Source of the DNA: Paenibacillus hexagrammi
GTDB taxonomy: Bacteria > Bacillota > Bacilli > Paenibacillales > NBRC-103111
DNA length: 64,000 nucleotides
Direction: 5' to 3'
NCBI RefSeq assembly: GCF_021513275.1
Contig: NZ_CP090978.1
Location: forward strand, 744,001 to 808,000
The notes below the pieces were generated by a model that was given only the letters and a program-made list of their open reading frames with translations, did not search any database and was not told where the DNA came from. Shown piece by piece: positions 8,932-16,910 of the stretch. The position numbers were made by a program, and so were the translations under genes. Positions within the stretch are counted from its first letter, which is position 1. Every line of letters begins with the position of its first letter.

Positions 8932-10527
8932 ATGGATGCTTTTTATCGGCCTACTTGGGTGGAAATTTCATTGGATGCGCTGCGCAGCAACATAGAAGGC
9001 TTTCAGAAGGTACTGCCAAAGGAAATGAAGCTGATGGCGGTAGTCAAGGCGGATGCGTACGGACATGGGGCTGTAGGAGTGTCTAAAGAGGTGATCGCCG
9101 CTGGTGTGGATTACTTGGGTGTTGCATTTTTGGATGAAGCCTTGGAGCTTCGTAATGCGGGAATAAGCGCGCCGATTCTGGTGCTGGGATACACGCCTCC
9201 GGATGGAGTAGAAATTGCTCGCCAAATGGACATCACCATTACGGTATATAGCAAGGAAGTGTTGGAGACGCTGCAGAGGCAAGCGGAGGAAGAGCAGCAA
9301 GAGAGCAAGCAACAAGAGCAGCAACAACAGCAACAAGAGCAACAACAGCAACAACAGCAACAACAGCAACAACAGCAACAACAGCAACAAGAGCAACAAC
9401 AGCAACAACAGCAACAACAGCAACAAGAGCAACAACAGCAACAACAGCAACAACAGCAACAACAGCAACAACAGCAACAACAGCAACAACAGCAACAAGA
9501 GCAACAACAGCAACAACAGCAACAACAGCAACAACAGCAACAACAGCAACAACAACAACAGCAACAACAAGATCAAGATCGAACTTCTGGCCTAGCGTAT
9601 CTCGAGGCTGCATCAACTTCGACAGAAGAGCGCGTTCATGTAAGCTCCTTATTTTCAAATAAAACAAGCGATACTCGAAATAACAACGCGAGTAAAGCCG
9701 AAGCTTCTACTAAGAAAAAGCTAAAAATCCACATCAAGCTCGACACAGGCATGGGACGGCTCGGTTTACAGACGGAGCATGAAGCGATTCCTTTCATCGA
9801 GCAGGCGCTCGCGCTGCCGAATGTTGAGGTGGAGGGTCTTTTCACGCATTATGCGAATGCGGACGAGAAAGATAAGGCGTATACGCACCAGCAGTACAGC
9901 AAATTTAAGCGAATTGTGGATCATTTTAAGCAGCAAGGTGTAGAATTCCCGGTTCTTCATGCGGGTAACAGCGCCGCGGCCATCGATTTGCCGGATCTTA
10001 CTTATAATATGGTTCGTTTGGGAATCAGTATGTATGGGCTGTATCCATCGGAAGAAGTGAACCAGCAGAGAGTAGATCTGAAGCCTGTGCTTAGCTTGAA
10101 AACGGGAATTGTTCATCTTAAAACGCTGCCGCCCGGCTCCGGAGTTAGCTACGGAACCATCTATCATACCAAAGCAGATGAAAAGATTGCTACACTGCCG
10201 ATCGGATATGCAGATGGATACTCCAGAATGCTTTCGGGAAAAGCTGAGGTGCTCATCCGCGGCCACCGTGTGCCTGTTGTGGGCAAGATTTGTATGGATC
10301 AGTGTATGGCGCATGTATCGGATGTACCCGATGTAAGTATAAGTGATGAGGTCGTCTTAATAGGTGAGCAGCAGGGAGAGCGGATATCGGCAGAGGATGT
10401 GGCGCGCCAGCTGGGCACCATTAATTACGAAGTTACGTGTATGATTTCGCATCGGGTAGCACGTGTATATGTTCGTGGAGGTATTAGAGAGGATGCTATT
10501 AATCCCTTGATGCGTCACCGTTTTTAA
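8932..10527 (+). CDS. alr: Alanine racemase with a ~145-residue polyglutamine-containing insertion
   Basis: The enzyme interconverts L- and D-alanine for peptidoglycan using pyridoxal phosphate. The PLP lysine is in AVVKADAYGHG (Lys39). The second catalytic residue, Tyr, is in GVSYGTIY, and the C-terminal barrel has CMDQCM and TINYEVTC. Start ATG 8932 has AGAGGTGA seven bases upstream. The protein is 531 residues against ~380-390 normally. The excess lies between the helix ending LETLQRQA (residue ~118) and the strand LKIHIKLDTGMGRLG (from 264). Residues 127-213 are almost pure Gln with occasional Glu, followed by a Ser/Thr/Asn-rich linker. Without the insert the length is normal and no key residue is missing, so the enzyme is probably active. 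It is followed by ndoAI-ndoA, as in B. subtilis. Confidence 0.93.
   Translation: MDAFYRPTWVEISLDALRSNIEGFQKVLPKEMKLMAVVKADAYGHGAVGVSKEVIAAGVDYLGVAFLDEALELRNAGISAPILVLGYTPPDGVEIARQMDITITVYSKEVLETLQRQAEEEQQESKQQEQQQQQQEQQQQQQQQQQQQQQQQQEQQQQQQQQQQQEQQQQQQQQQQQQQQQQQQQQQQQEQQQQQQQQQQQQQQQQQQQQQQQDQDRTSGLAYLEAASTSTEERVHVSSLFSNKTSDTRNNNASKAEASTKKKLKIHIKLDTGMGRLGLQTEHEAIPFIEQALALPNVEVEGLFTHYANADEKDKAYTHQQYSKFKRIVDHFKQQGVEFPVLHAGNSAAAIDLPDLTYNMVRLGISMYGLYPSEEVNQQRVDLKPVLSLKTGIVHLKTLPPGSGVSYGTIYHTKADEKIATLPIGYADGYSRMLSGKAEVLIRGHRVPVVGKICMDQCMAHVSDVPDVSISDEVVLIGEQQGERISAEDVARQLGTINYEVTCMISHRVARVYVRGGIREDAINPLMRHRF
9310..9570 (+). repeat. In-frame 9-bp minisatellite (CAACAACAG units) encoding polyglutamine
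   Basis: About 29 copies of a 9-base unit made of CAA, CAA and CAG codons, with scattered CAG to GAG changes that give single Glu residues. Every unit is a multiple of three, so gain or loss of units keeps the alr frame. Long antisense poly-Leu and poly-Val reading frames are by-products of the repeat. Confidence 0.97.
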
Positions 10528-10777
10528 GCTTTAATCATTCGCTTGGCGCTGTGATTTTCCGCACGGAAAGGCGCTGAGCAAGAAATTACCATGTAGGAAC
10601 TTCATCATTTTAAAAGGAATATCAGAATCGTATAGCGAATAGTACGTATTAAGAATGTAATATCCAGTGTGTAACATATCTGATATATCTGATGCATATA
10701 TGTAATTGTATAAATTGGATGTCAGTATGGCATACTGGTAATATTGTCTTTGTATCGTTTCTGGGGGTGCGAGAAGG

Positions 10778-11059
10778 GTGAGCAATGCGCATAATACGAA
10801 AAGGATCATGATTAGTTTACCTGACAATTTGTTGCAAGAAGTCGATGGAATAGTTGAGAAGGAGAACTCGAATCGAAGCGAGTTTATTCGCCAGGCGATG
10901 AAGCTCTATTTGATCGAGCGCAAAAAGCGCAGTATTCGCGAATCTATGCAGCGCGGTTACATGGAAATGGCCAAAATCAATCTCAGTATGGCATCTGAGG
11001 CGTTTCAAGCGGAGGAAGATGCCGATTCGACGGTGGATCGCTTAGTAAGCGGGGTGTAG
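10778..11059 (+). CDS. ndoAI: Antitoxin EndoAI (ribbon-helix-helix)
   Basis: A 93-residue antitoxin of the type II EndoAI/EndoA system. The N-terminus (KRIMISLPDNLLQEVDGIV) is the ribbon-helix-helix DNA-binding part and the C-terminus wraps the toxin. Start GTG 10778 is supported by GGGGGTG eight bases upstream. The intergenic region 10528-10777 has no gene; it contains an inverted repeat TTTCCG/CGGAAA at about 10556-10569 and AT-rich sequence that may hold the promoter. The toxin gene starts three bases after the stop. In this family the antitoxin or the complex represses its own operon. Confidence 0.9.
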   Translation: MSNAHNTKRIMISLPDNLLQEVDGIVEKENSNRSEFIRQAMKLYLIERKKRSIRESMQRGYMEMAKINLSMASEAFQAEEDADSTVDRLVSGV

Positions 11060-11062
11060 ACA

Positions 11063-11413
11063 TTGATTGTGAAACGTGGCGATGTGTTTTTCGCAGATCT
11101 TTCGCCGGTGGTAGGGTCGGAGCAGGGAGGCGTTCGTCCTGTTCTAGTCATCCAAAATGATATCGGCAACCGCTTTAGCCCTACCGTGATCGTGGCTGCG
11201 ATTACGGCGCAAATCCAGAAGGCAAAGCTGCCTACGCATGTAGAAATCGATGCGGAGACCCACGGATTCGACCGAGATTCTGTGATTCTGTTGGAACAGA
11301 TTCGAACGATCGACAAGCAGCGGCTTACGGACAAAATCACGCATTTGGATGAAGAAACGATGCGGAAAGTTGACGACGCTTTGCAAATTAGCGTGGGACT
11401 GATAGAATTTTGA
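11063..11413 (+). CDS. ndoA: MazF-family endoribonuclease toxin EndoA (NdoA)
   Basis: The 116-residue product begins [23 protein letters not shown] and contains [12 protein letters not shown], the highly conserved core of Bacillales EndoA. The B. subtilis enzyme cuts RNA at UACAU and is held inactive by EndoAI. Start is TTG 11063, with GGGGTG overlapping the antitoxin stop as ribosome binding site. The two genes are clearly one transcript. Confidence 0.94.
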   Translation: MIVKRGDVFFADLSPVVGSEQGGVRPVLVIQNDIGNRFSPTVIVAAITAQIQKAKLPTHVEIDAETHGFDRDSVILLEQIRTIDKQRLTDKITHLDEETMRKVDDALQISVGLIEF

Positions 11414-11429
11414 ATAGGATCTGGAACGG

Positions 11430-11457
11430 ACGAGGGTGATGGATCCCCTCGTTTTTT
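11430..11457 (+). terminator. Rho-independent terminator after ndoA
   Basis: CGAGGG (11431-11436) pairs with CCCTCG (11446-11451), followed by six T. Confidence 0.85.
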
Positions 11458-11522
11458 GCGTTGCCGGCTTTCGGAAGATCAGGCAGCGTCGATACATAAG
11501 TAAGAAGAAATGGGGAACTTGA

Positions 11523-13807
11523 ATGAATGGAATGAAGCGGTTAAATCCGAATATGCTCTGGGCAAAAGATGATGGCGCAGCAGGAGGCGGGGCGGCTGTT
11601 GAGTTCAATGAGGCTAGCGGTAAAGTTCAGCTAACTGAAGAGAAGAAAGCCGAGATACAAGAGCGAATTCTAAAGCAAATCTCGGCTGAGCTGCAATTAC
11701 CGGGAGGCAAGGTTAAGACAACGGTCGGACTTCTCGATGAAGGCAATACGATTCCGTTCATCGCGCGCTACCGAAAGGAAATGACCGGGGAGCTGGATGA
11801 GAACCAGCTCCGGGACATTGAGGAGCGTCTGCAGTATCTTCGCAACCTAGAGGATCGCAAGATCGAGGTGGTACGCCTGATCGACGAGCAGGGCAAGCTT
11901 ACCGATGAGCTTCGCCAGTCCATCGAGAAGGCTGTGAAGCTGCAGGAGGTTGAGGACCTCTATCGTCCTTACCGCCAGAAGCGGAAGACTAGAGCAAGCG
12001 TAGCCAAAGAGCGGGGACTGGAGCCGCTATCCGTATGGATATGGAAGCAGCCGCGTCAAGGCTCACTTGAGCAGGAGGCAGCTGCTTATGTGAACGCGGA
12101 GAAGGGCGTAAGAAGCCCTGAAGAGGCGATTCAGGGCGCGATGGACATCTTGGCTGAGAACATCGCCGACGATGCAAAGATCCGCGCTTGGGTGCGTCGT
12201 CACACGCAGGACCAAGGGATCCTGCGTACGGAAGCGAAGGACGCCCAGCAGGAGTCCGTCTATGAGATGTACTATGCGTACCAGGAGCCGGTACGCAAGC
12301 TGCCTCCGCACCGCATTCTAGCGATTAATCGCGGGGAGCGGGAGGAAGTGCTGAAGGTATCTCTCGACGTTCAGCCGGATCGGATTCATGAATACATAGC
12401 GAAGCAAGTAGTCAAGGGCCCTTCGATTGTTCGAGATGTGCTGCAAGCGGTCATCGAAGACAGCTATAAGCGTTTGATCGCTCCTTCCATCGAGCGTGAG
12501 GTTCGCAACGAAATGACCGAGAAGGGCGAGGAGCAGGCCATTAAGATTTTCGCGGAAAATCTGCGTAATCTGCTGCTACAGGCCCCGATCAAAGGTCATG
12601 TCGTGCTCGGTGTCGACCCCGCTTACCGTACAGGCTGTAAGCTGGCCGTCATTGACGACACCGGTAAGATGCTTGAAATCGCCGTGACGTATCCGACACC
12701 GCCTAACAATAAGGTGGCAGAAGCGAAGGCGAAATTCAAAGATTTGATCAGCAAGTACGGCGTGGAGCTGATCGTGATTGGCAACGGGACGGCTTCCCGT
12801 GAAACGGAGCAGTTTGTTGCGGAGCTGATCGGGGAGATCAAGGACCGTAAGCTGAAGTACTTGATCGTCAGTGAAGCGGGGGCAAGCGTCTACTCCGCGT
12901 CCAAGCTGGCGCAGACGGAGTTCCCGGACCTCGATGTCGCGGAGCGCAGCGCGATCTCGATCGCGCGAAGGCTGCAGGATCCGCTCGCGGAGCTGGTGAA
13001 GATCGAGCCGAAGGCGATCGGCGTCGGGCAGTACCAGCACGACGTCTCGCAGAAGCGGCTCGACGAGAATCTGAAGGCCGTCGTGGAGTCGGCCGTGAAC
13101 CATGTCGGCGTGGACCTGAACACTGCCTCGCCGTCACTGCTGTCTTACGTGTCCGGCGTCAACGCGACACTGGCCAAGAACATCGTGAAGTATCGCGAGG
13201 AGAACGGCAAGTTCAGCAGCCGACAGGAGCTGTCGAAGGTTCCGCGCCTCGGCGCGAAAACCTTCGAGCAATGCGTCGGCTTCATGCGGATTCCGGGCGG
13301 CCGCAATCCGCTCGACAACACCCCGATCCACCCGGAGTCCTACGAGGTGGTGGATCGGCTGTTTAGGAGCTGCGCCTGGAGCTGGCGCAGCTGGGTTCGC
13401 AGCAGCTGCTCTCGCTGCTGCAAACTGTGGAGCCGGAGGAACTGGCTCCCAAGCTTGGGGTCGGTGTCCCGACACTGCGGGACATCATGGACAGCCTGCA
13501 GCGTCCGGGGCGAGATCCGCGGGACGAAGTCCCCGCGCCAATCTTCCGCACAGACGTGCTGCAGCTAGAGGATCTTGTGCCGGGCATGGAGCTGACCGGC
13601 ACGGTGCGCAACGTTATCGACTTCGGCGCCTTTGTCGATATCGGGATTAAGAACGATGGACTTGTGCATATTTCCCAGCTCAAGAACGGCTTCGTGAAGC
13701 ACCCGATGGATGTTGTCTCCGTAGGAGACATCGTGACGGTGTGGGTGCTCGGCGTGGACACCAAGAAAGGCCGCGTCAGCTTGACAATGAAAAAGCCCCA
13801 GTCCTAA
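11523..13807 (+). pseudogene. tex: RNA-binding protein Tex, S1 domain separated by a one-base deletion
   Basis: Tex (B. subtilis YdcI) is a nucleic-acid-binding, transcription-associated protein. The order here is Tex N-terminal helical domain, YqgF-like RNase H domain (LGVDPAYRTGCKLAVID), helix-hairpin-helix (NTASPSLLSYVSGV to NIVKYREENGKFSSRQEL) and C-terminal S1 domain (GTVRNVIDFGAFVDIGIK, GLVHIS). The frame is lost at 13364/13365. The sequence TTTAGGAGC should read TTTGAGGAGC to continue VVDRLFEELRLELAQLG; one G is missing. Correcting it gives a ~760-residue protein of normal type. As written, the first frame ends after ~590 native residues plus a nonsense tail and lacks the S1 domain. 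The first ~30 residues (MNGMKRLNPNML, GAAGGGAA) look like an extension, so the true start may be further in. Confidence 0.85.
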
Positions 13808-13842
13808 GAGGTTATGTTACTACTATCCTTAAAGATTTGGTG

Positions 13843-13877
13843 AAGCAGTTGAGTGCGTGAAGCATTTCAACTGCTTT
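13843..13877 (+). other. Hairpin, first of two near-identical copies after tex
   Basis: AAGCAGTTGA (13843-13852) pairs with TTCAACTGCTT (13866-13876). No long T-run follows. A closely related hairpin lies at 13984-14022. The 614-base stretch 13808-14421 has no convincing gene apart from these hairpins. Confidence 0.6.
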
Positions 13878-13983
13878 GAATTTGTTGATAAAAGTGTTCA
13901 TTCCGAGCTTCAGAGGATTTTCTCCGAGCGCCCGCTAAGCTTCTCCGAAAACTACTGAGCCTTCGATTTCACTTTATCAGCTG

Positions 13984-14022
13984 GAAGCAGTTGAGTGCGC
14001 AAAGCACTTCAACTGCTTTTTT
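13984..14022 (+). terminator. Rho-independent terminator of tex (second hairpin copy)
   Basis: AAGCAGTTGAGTGC (13985-13998) pairs with GCACTTCAACTGCTT (14004-14018) around GCAAA, followed by a run of six T. Confidence 0.8.
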
Positions 14023-14421
14023 ACTAGGTTATCACGCAAAGTGAGGTGCGTTGAGACTTTTCCGCCGCACCAAAAGCTTATGTAATACGGTATAAATCCT
14101 CATTAGATTTGGATTCTCAAGGAACATGTTGTGACCGGCTTTTCAGAGAATACAGTCATCCTACACCGCAACTGCAAATCGCCGTTTCCTCGTAACAAGT
14201 AAGAGAATTCTCATGGCGAGAATAAGCCTAAGCTTCATAAATCCGATGTACCTCCTTTCCTGGCAACTTTATGCTAAAAGCTTTGGTTCCAGTGTGCTGC
14301 AGCCCACCTTGATTCGCTGCATCGCCCCCTTATTTTCGACGAATAGCCAGGCCTACGTTGTTCGATTCCCCAATCACCTCCGCATAGAATCAAGTTTCCT
14401 CAATGTCCCGCTGTCATACTT

Positions 14422-15057
14422 TTATTTAGCGAAGTCATTCAAACAAAACATGGCCGCTCTTTGGCCCGAAATCAACGACAGCATTCCTTCGATGGCAAGA
14501 CGCTTTAACCATTCTGCGGCGGATTTGATGTTGACGTTAAATTCTGCAGCTACCTGTCTGGGACTAATCATACCGTTGTGTTTCATGGCCATTTGGACCA
14601 CGATCATCTTTCTTAGCTCCCACACATCGGTTTCTTGGTCAATCGGCAGATCCTTCATCAATTCGCTTCGCTGCGGCAAAGCTTTTTTTAACTGTTTTCT
14701 ACATAAGGGCGTATAGCGCTCCAATTGCTTCTTGGAAAACCTCAATACCTTCCAACCCGCCAAAATCAAATCATTTTGCCAAAGCAGTTGGTCTTCGTGA
14801 TGGGCAGTTGCATTCAGATCATCCTCGCCATCTCCGATTTGAATCTCAATTAGAACCCTTGCGCCCTGCTGAGGCAAGAAAAAAACGGAATGAACTTGAT
14901 GTTCGACCTTAAGTCCTTCGAAGTTGTAATGGAAAACAGGTCCCCATACTTCTTGTAAAAATAAAAGATCTGTCTGACCCAAGGTTAGATGGCAGGAGCC
15001 GTTTATTTTTGCTTCTTGCTCGAATTGCTTCACATATTTTTGCAGCTCAGCATGCAT
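14422..15057 (-). CDS. Possible PD-(D/E)XK nuclease-like protein, 211 aa
   Basis: The middle of the protein reads ARVLIEIQIGDGEDD, then QLLWQNDLILAGWKVLRFSKKQLE. An acidic strand (LIEIQ) followed by an AGWKVLRF strand is the pattern of the DUF559/DUF2726-type endonuclease fold. The C-terminal ~60 residues look like a winged helix (ISPRQVAAEFNVNIKSAAEWLKRLA). A role in DNA repair or restriction is possible but not shown. Start ATG 15057 has GGGGG about 13 bases upstream, a little far. It is transcribed against tex. Codon use and length suggest a real gene. Confidence 0.6.
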   Translation of the reverse strand: MHAELQKYVKQFEQEAKINGSCHLTLGQTDLLFLQEVWGPVFHYNFEGLKVEHQVHSVFFLPQQGARVLIEIQIGDGEDDLNATAHHEDQLLWQNDLILAGWKVLRFSKKQLERYTPLCRKQLKKALPQRSELMKDLPIDQETDVWELRKMIVVQMAMKHNGMISPRQVAAEFNVNIKSAAEWLKRLAIEGMLSLISGQRAAMFCLNDFAK

Positions 15058-15090
15058 AGTTTAAGATGTTCCCCCTTTGTAAGAGTGCAC

Positions 15091-15137
15091 AAAAAAACAC
15101 ACCCGATATGCAGAAAGCATCTGCATGATCGAGTGTG
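15091..15137 (-). terminator. Minus-strand hairpin with T-run before the nuclease-like gene
   Basis: Read on the minus strand, CACACTCGAT...TGCAGA pairs with TCTGCA...ATCGGGTGTG and is followed by seven T (plus-strand A 15091-15097). It lies 34 bases before the nuclease-like start, so it ends transcripts from the right or attenuates this gene. Confidence 0.65.
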
Positions 15138-15209
15138 CTTCACTCCGAATCCTATTACATTTATTTACATTATAGTGGGGGAGAAGGTTAATTGCAAGCC
15201 CAACATTAC

Positions 15210-15244
15210 AAAAAGCCGACACCCTTCATCAAAGGCATCGGCTT
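15210..15244 (-). terminator. Minus-strand terminator of cmpA
   Basis: Minus-strand AAGCCGATGCC pairs with GGTGTCGGCTT and is followed by five T (plus-strand A 15210-15214). It begins five bases after the cmpA stop. Confidence 0.8.
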
Positions 15245-15248
15245 CCCG

Positions 15249-15413
15249 TTAATATTTTCGTTTCCCTGAACCCTCTGGAGTCGGTGAGTCCGACAGCTCC
15301 TCTTGGGAGCGGCGGGTACGATAAAAGAACCAGCTATCGTTCAATAATCGAATTTGTCTGCGGTTTTTATTTTGGAAGGCCCGCATTAATTGATTACAGA
15401 GCCACTGCGGCAT
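15249..15413 (-). CDS. cmpA: Cortex morphogenetic protein CmpA, 54 aa
   Basis: The minus-strand frame from ATG 15413 to TAA 15251-15249 encodes a 54-residue protein. It starts MPQWLCNQLMRAFQNKNRRQ, continues IRLLNDSWFFYRTR, and has a Ser/Pro/Lys-rich tail. The PQWL start and LLNxxWFFYR core are the signature of CmpA, a small sporulation quality-control protein that in B. subtilis acts with ClpXP during spore cortex assembly. AAGGGG lies eight bases before the start. It sits between tex (ydcI) and the SprT gene (ydcK), the place cmpA has in Bacillus. A terminator follows directly. This gene is easily missed because of its size and an overlapping open frame on the other strand. Confidence 0.85.
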   Translation of the reverse strand: MPQWLCNQLMRAFQNKNRRQIRLLNDSWFFYRTRRSQEELSDSPTPEGSGKRKY

Positions 15414-15548
15414 ATGCCCATCCCCTTCCTCGCCTATGTAAAACTAGGATATGTAGGTTGGGCGCAGCCGGTGCAGGTCCAAGAATTGTTTGGGGCTGGA
15501 CTGGATATCAGATTACTTGCTTGTAACCTGGTCCTCTAATTCCTTGAC

Positions 15549-15908
15549 TTAGGACTGGCTCTCAAATTCCTCTTCGTACCACTGCTCAAGCTGGGCTTGA
15601 AGGGCGCGAATCTCGGTTAACAAAGAAACAATCGGATAAGTTTTTTCTTGAATGGAGGTGAAGGATTGCTCTAGCTTGTTCATGTAGTCCAAACCGTGAG
15701 TCAGGCTGAACGCTGTTCCGATGAGCTCCAGATTCTCACATTCTGCGATGACTTTAGGAAGTCCAGGCACGTGGTCGGCTGTCAGCTTCTCAACCTCTTT
15801 ATGTAAGCGCAGATTGAGTGCTGTAAGTTGATACATATAAGCCGAAGGCATTTCCACGAATTCGAGTTGATCGTTCAATTGAAGTATGGCGTATCGCATC
15901 TGTGGCAT
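15549..15908 (-). CDS. Conserved-looking hypothetical protein, 119 aa
   Basis: The product starts MPQMRYAILQLNDQLEFVEMP and is mostly helical with heptad-like leucines (LTALNLRLHKEVEKL, LTEIRALQAQLEQWYEEEF). It is acidic overall and has no signal peptide or catalytic motif. I do not recognise the family. The start is uncertain: ATG 15908 has GAGGGG 14 bases upstream, and ATG 15899 is the alternative. It lies between cmpA and SprT on the cmpA strand, 135 bases upstream of cmpA. Confidence 0.55.
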   Translation of the reverse strand: MPQMRYAILQLNDQLEFVEMPSAYMYQLTALNLRLHKEVEKLTADHVPGLPKVIAECENLELIGTAFSLTHGLDYMNKLEQSFTSIQEKTYPIVSLLTEIRALQAQLEQWYEEEFESQS

Positions 15909-16106
15909 AATAATCGATAATTCCCCTCTCAGGAAAGGCTTGGTCTATTGTACATTTGAATTCATTCTGTCCCGCAAAGTATCTACTCGGCTTTTACAGT
16001 CAAGGCTCCACTCATTGGGGGCATCTTTATTCTTTTCTACTTGACAGTATAGCTGTTCATACGGTACAAATTCAAGTGAGAACTTTGCAAAGGGGCGTAT
16101 ATAGGG

Positions 16107-16580
16107 ATGGATGATCGGGAGCTGCAGCAGTGGGTAGAGCACATCTCTTTGTCATCATTCGGTCGGCCATTCGTACATCAAGCCCGCTTTAATCGCAGGC
16201 TGCGGTCAACCGGGGGACGCTACTTCACCAAGTCTCATGATATCGAAATCAGCTGGCTGCAATGGGAGTCATTCGGACGGGAAGAGATTGAGAAAATCAT
16301 TAAGCATGAGCTGTGTCACTATCATCTTCATATTACGCAGCGGGGATATCAGCATCGTGATCAGGATTTTAAATCACTGCTCGAACAGGTCGGAGGCAGT
16401 AGATTTTGCCGTTCTCTACCGCGCGCTTCCAAGAAACGTACATACAAGTACCGTCTGGAGTGCGTTGATTGCAAAACGGAGTACTACCGGATGAGAAAGA
16501 TGGATGTACGGAAATATTCCTGCGGTAAATGCAGGGGGAAATTGAAATCGTATACACTTGACTTACAAACATCATCATAA
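16107..16580 (+). CDS. SprT-family zinc metallopeptidase-like protein (YdcK)
   Basis: The 157-residue protein has the metal-binding HELCHYHLH motif (HExxH, about residues 67-75) and a C-terminal zinc ribbon (CVDC ... CGKC, residues ~130-150). This is the SprT-like arrangement shared with Spartan proteases; the bacterial substrate is unknown. B. subtilis YdcK, also SprT-like, lies next to tex and cmpA, which matches this neighbourhood. Start ATG 16107 follows AAGGGG and AGGG. The region 15909-16106 contains no other gene. tRNA-Asn begins 18 bases after the stop. Confidence 0.85.
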   Translation: MDDRELQQWVEHISLSSFGRPFVHQARFNRRLRSTGGRYFTKSHDIEISWLQWESFGREEIEKIIKHELCHYHLHITQRGYQHRDQDFKSLLEQVGGSRFCRSLPRASKKRTYKYRLECVDCKTEYYRMRKMDVRKYSCGKCRGKLKSYTLDLQTSS

Positions 16581-16598
16581 TAAAATAAGAATTGTTAT

Positions 16599-16674
16599 TC
16601 CCTGATAGCTCAGTTGGTAGAGCACTCGACTGTTAATCGAGTTGTCACAGGTTCGAGTCCTGTTCGGGGAGCCA
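16599..16674 (+). tRNA. tRNA-Asn (GTT)
   Basis: A full cloverleaf: acceptor TCCCTGA/TCGGGGA, D-loop AGCTCAGTTGGTAGAGC, anticodon stem CGACT-GTT-AATCG, T-loop GGTTCGAGTCC, and an encoded GCCA end at 16671-16674. Confidence 0.97.
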
Positions 16675-16680
16675 TATTTT

Positions 16681-16769
16681 GGAGAGATACCCAAGTGGCT
16701 ATAAGGGGACCCTCTGCTAAGGGGTTAGACTGCGTAAGCGGTGCGAGGGTTCGAATCCCTCTCTCTCCG
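16681..16769 (+). tRNA. tRNA-Ser (GCT)
   Basis: Acceptor GGAGAGA/TCTCTCC, anticodon GCT in a CCCTCT-GCT-AAGGGG stem-loop, a long variable arm (CTGCGTAAGCGGTGCG region) as expected for Ser, and T-arm GAGGGTTCGAATCCCTC. CCA is not encoded. It is six bases after tRNA-Asn. Confidence 0.95.
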
Positions 16770-16781
16770 TATTGTTTTAAG

Positions 16782-16827
16782 ATAAACCTGACTGCTATTT
16801 GCGAAGCGGATCAGGTTTATTTTTTTG
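16782..16827 (+). terminator. Terminator of the tRNA-Asn/Ser transcript
   Basis: ATAAACCTGA (16782-16791) pairs with TCAGGTTTAT (16811-16820), followed by seven T. Confidence 0.9.
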
Positions 16828-16845
16828 TGTATTTTTGATCGAAGC

Positions 16846-16873
16846 TAAATGTTTTTTAACATGTAACCGATAA
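16846..16873 (+). promoter_or_regulatory. Sigma-D-like promoter of the chemoreceptor gene
   Basis: TAAA (16846-16849), 16 bases, then ACCGATAA (16866-16873) resembles the sigma-D consensus TAAA-N15-GCCGATAT. Sigma D drives motility and chemotaxis genes in Bacillus, which fits the gene 38 bases downstream. Confidence 0.6.
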
Positions 16874-16910
16874 ACTAGGGACAGCTACATTTCACATCAG
16901 GGGGTTATTA

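Noticed and set aside
9310-9570. Regular short repeats that might look like a CRISPR array
   Set aside because: Units are 9 bases, contiguous and without spacers, and they stay in the alr frame; no cas genes are in the window.
8968-9576. Long antisense open frame coding for poly-leucine (about 90 consecutive Leu)
   Set aside because: It is the mirror of the CAA/CAG repeat of alr on the other strand; there is no ribosome binding site and the flanks read as nonsense against the racemase.
14161-14238. Possible 25-aa minus-strand peptide (start MKLRLILAMRILLL) behind a perfect AAAGGAGGT
   Set aside because: The Shine-Dalgarno to start distance is 12 bases, the peptide is very short and nothing else supports it; recorded as an unproven possibility only.
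14213-14716. 167-codon open frame on the plus strand
   Set aside because: Its 3' half is antisense to the nuclease-like gene, it lacks a ribosome binding site, and the sequence has no recognisable domain.
15284-15526. 80-codon open frame on the plus strand
   Set aside because: It is antisense to cmpA, which has a recognised family, a ribosome binding site and a terminator.
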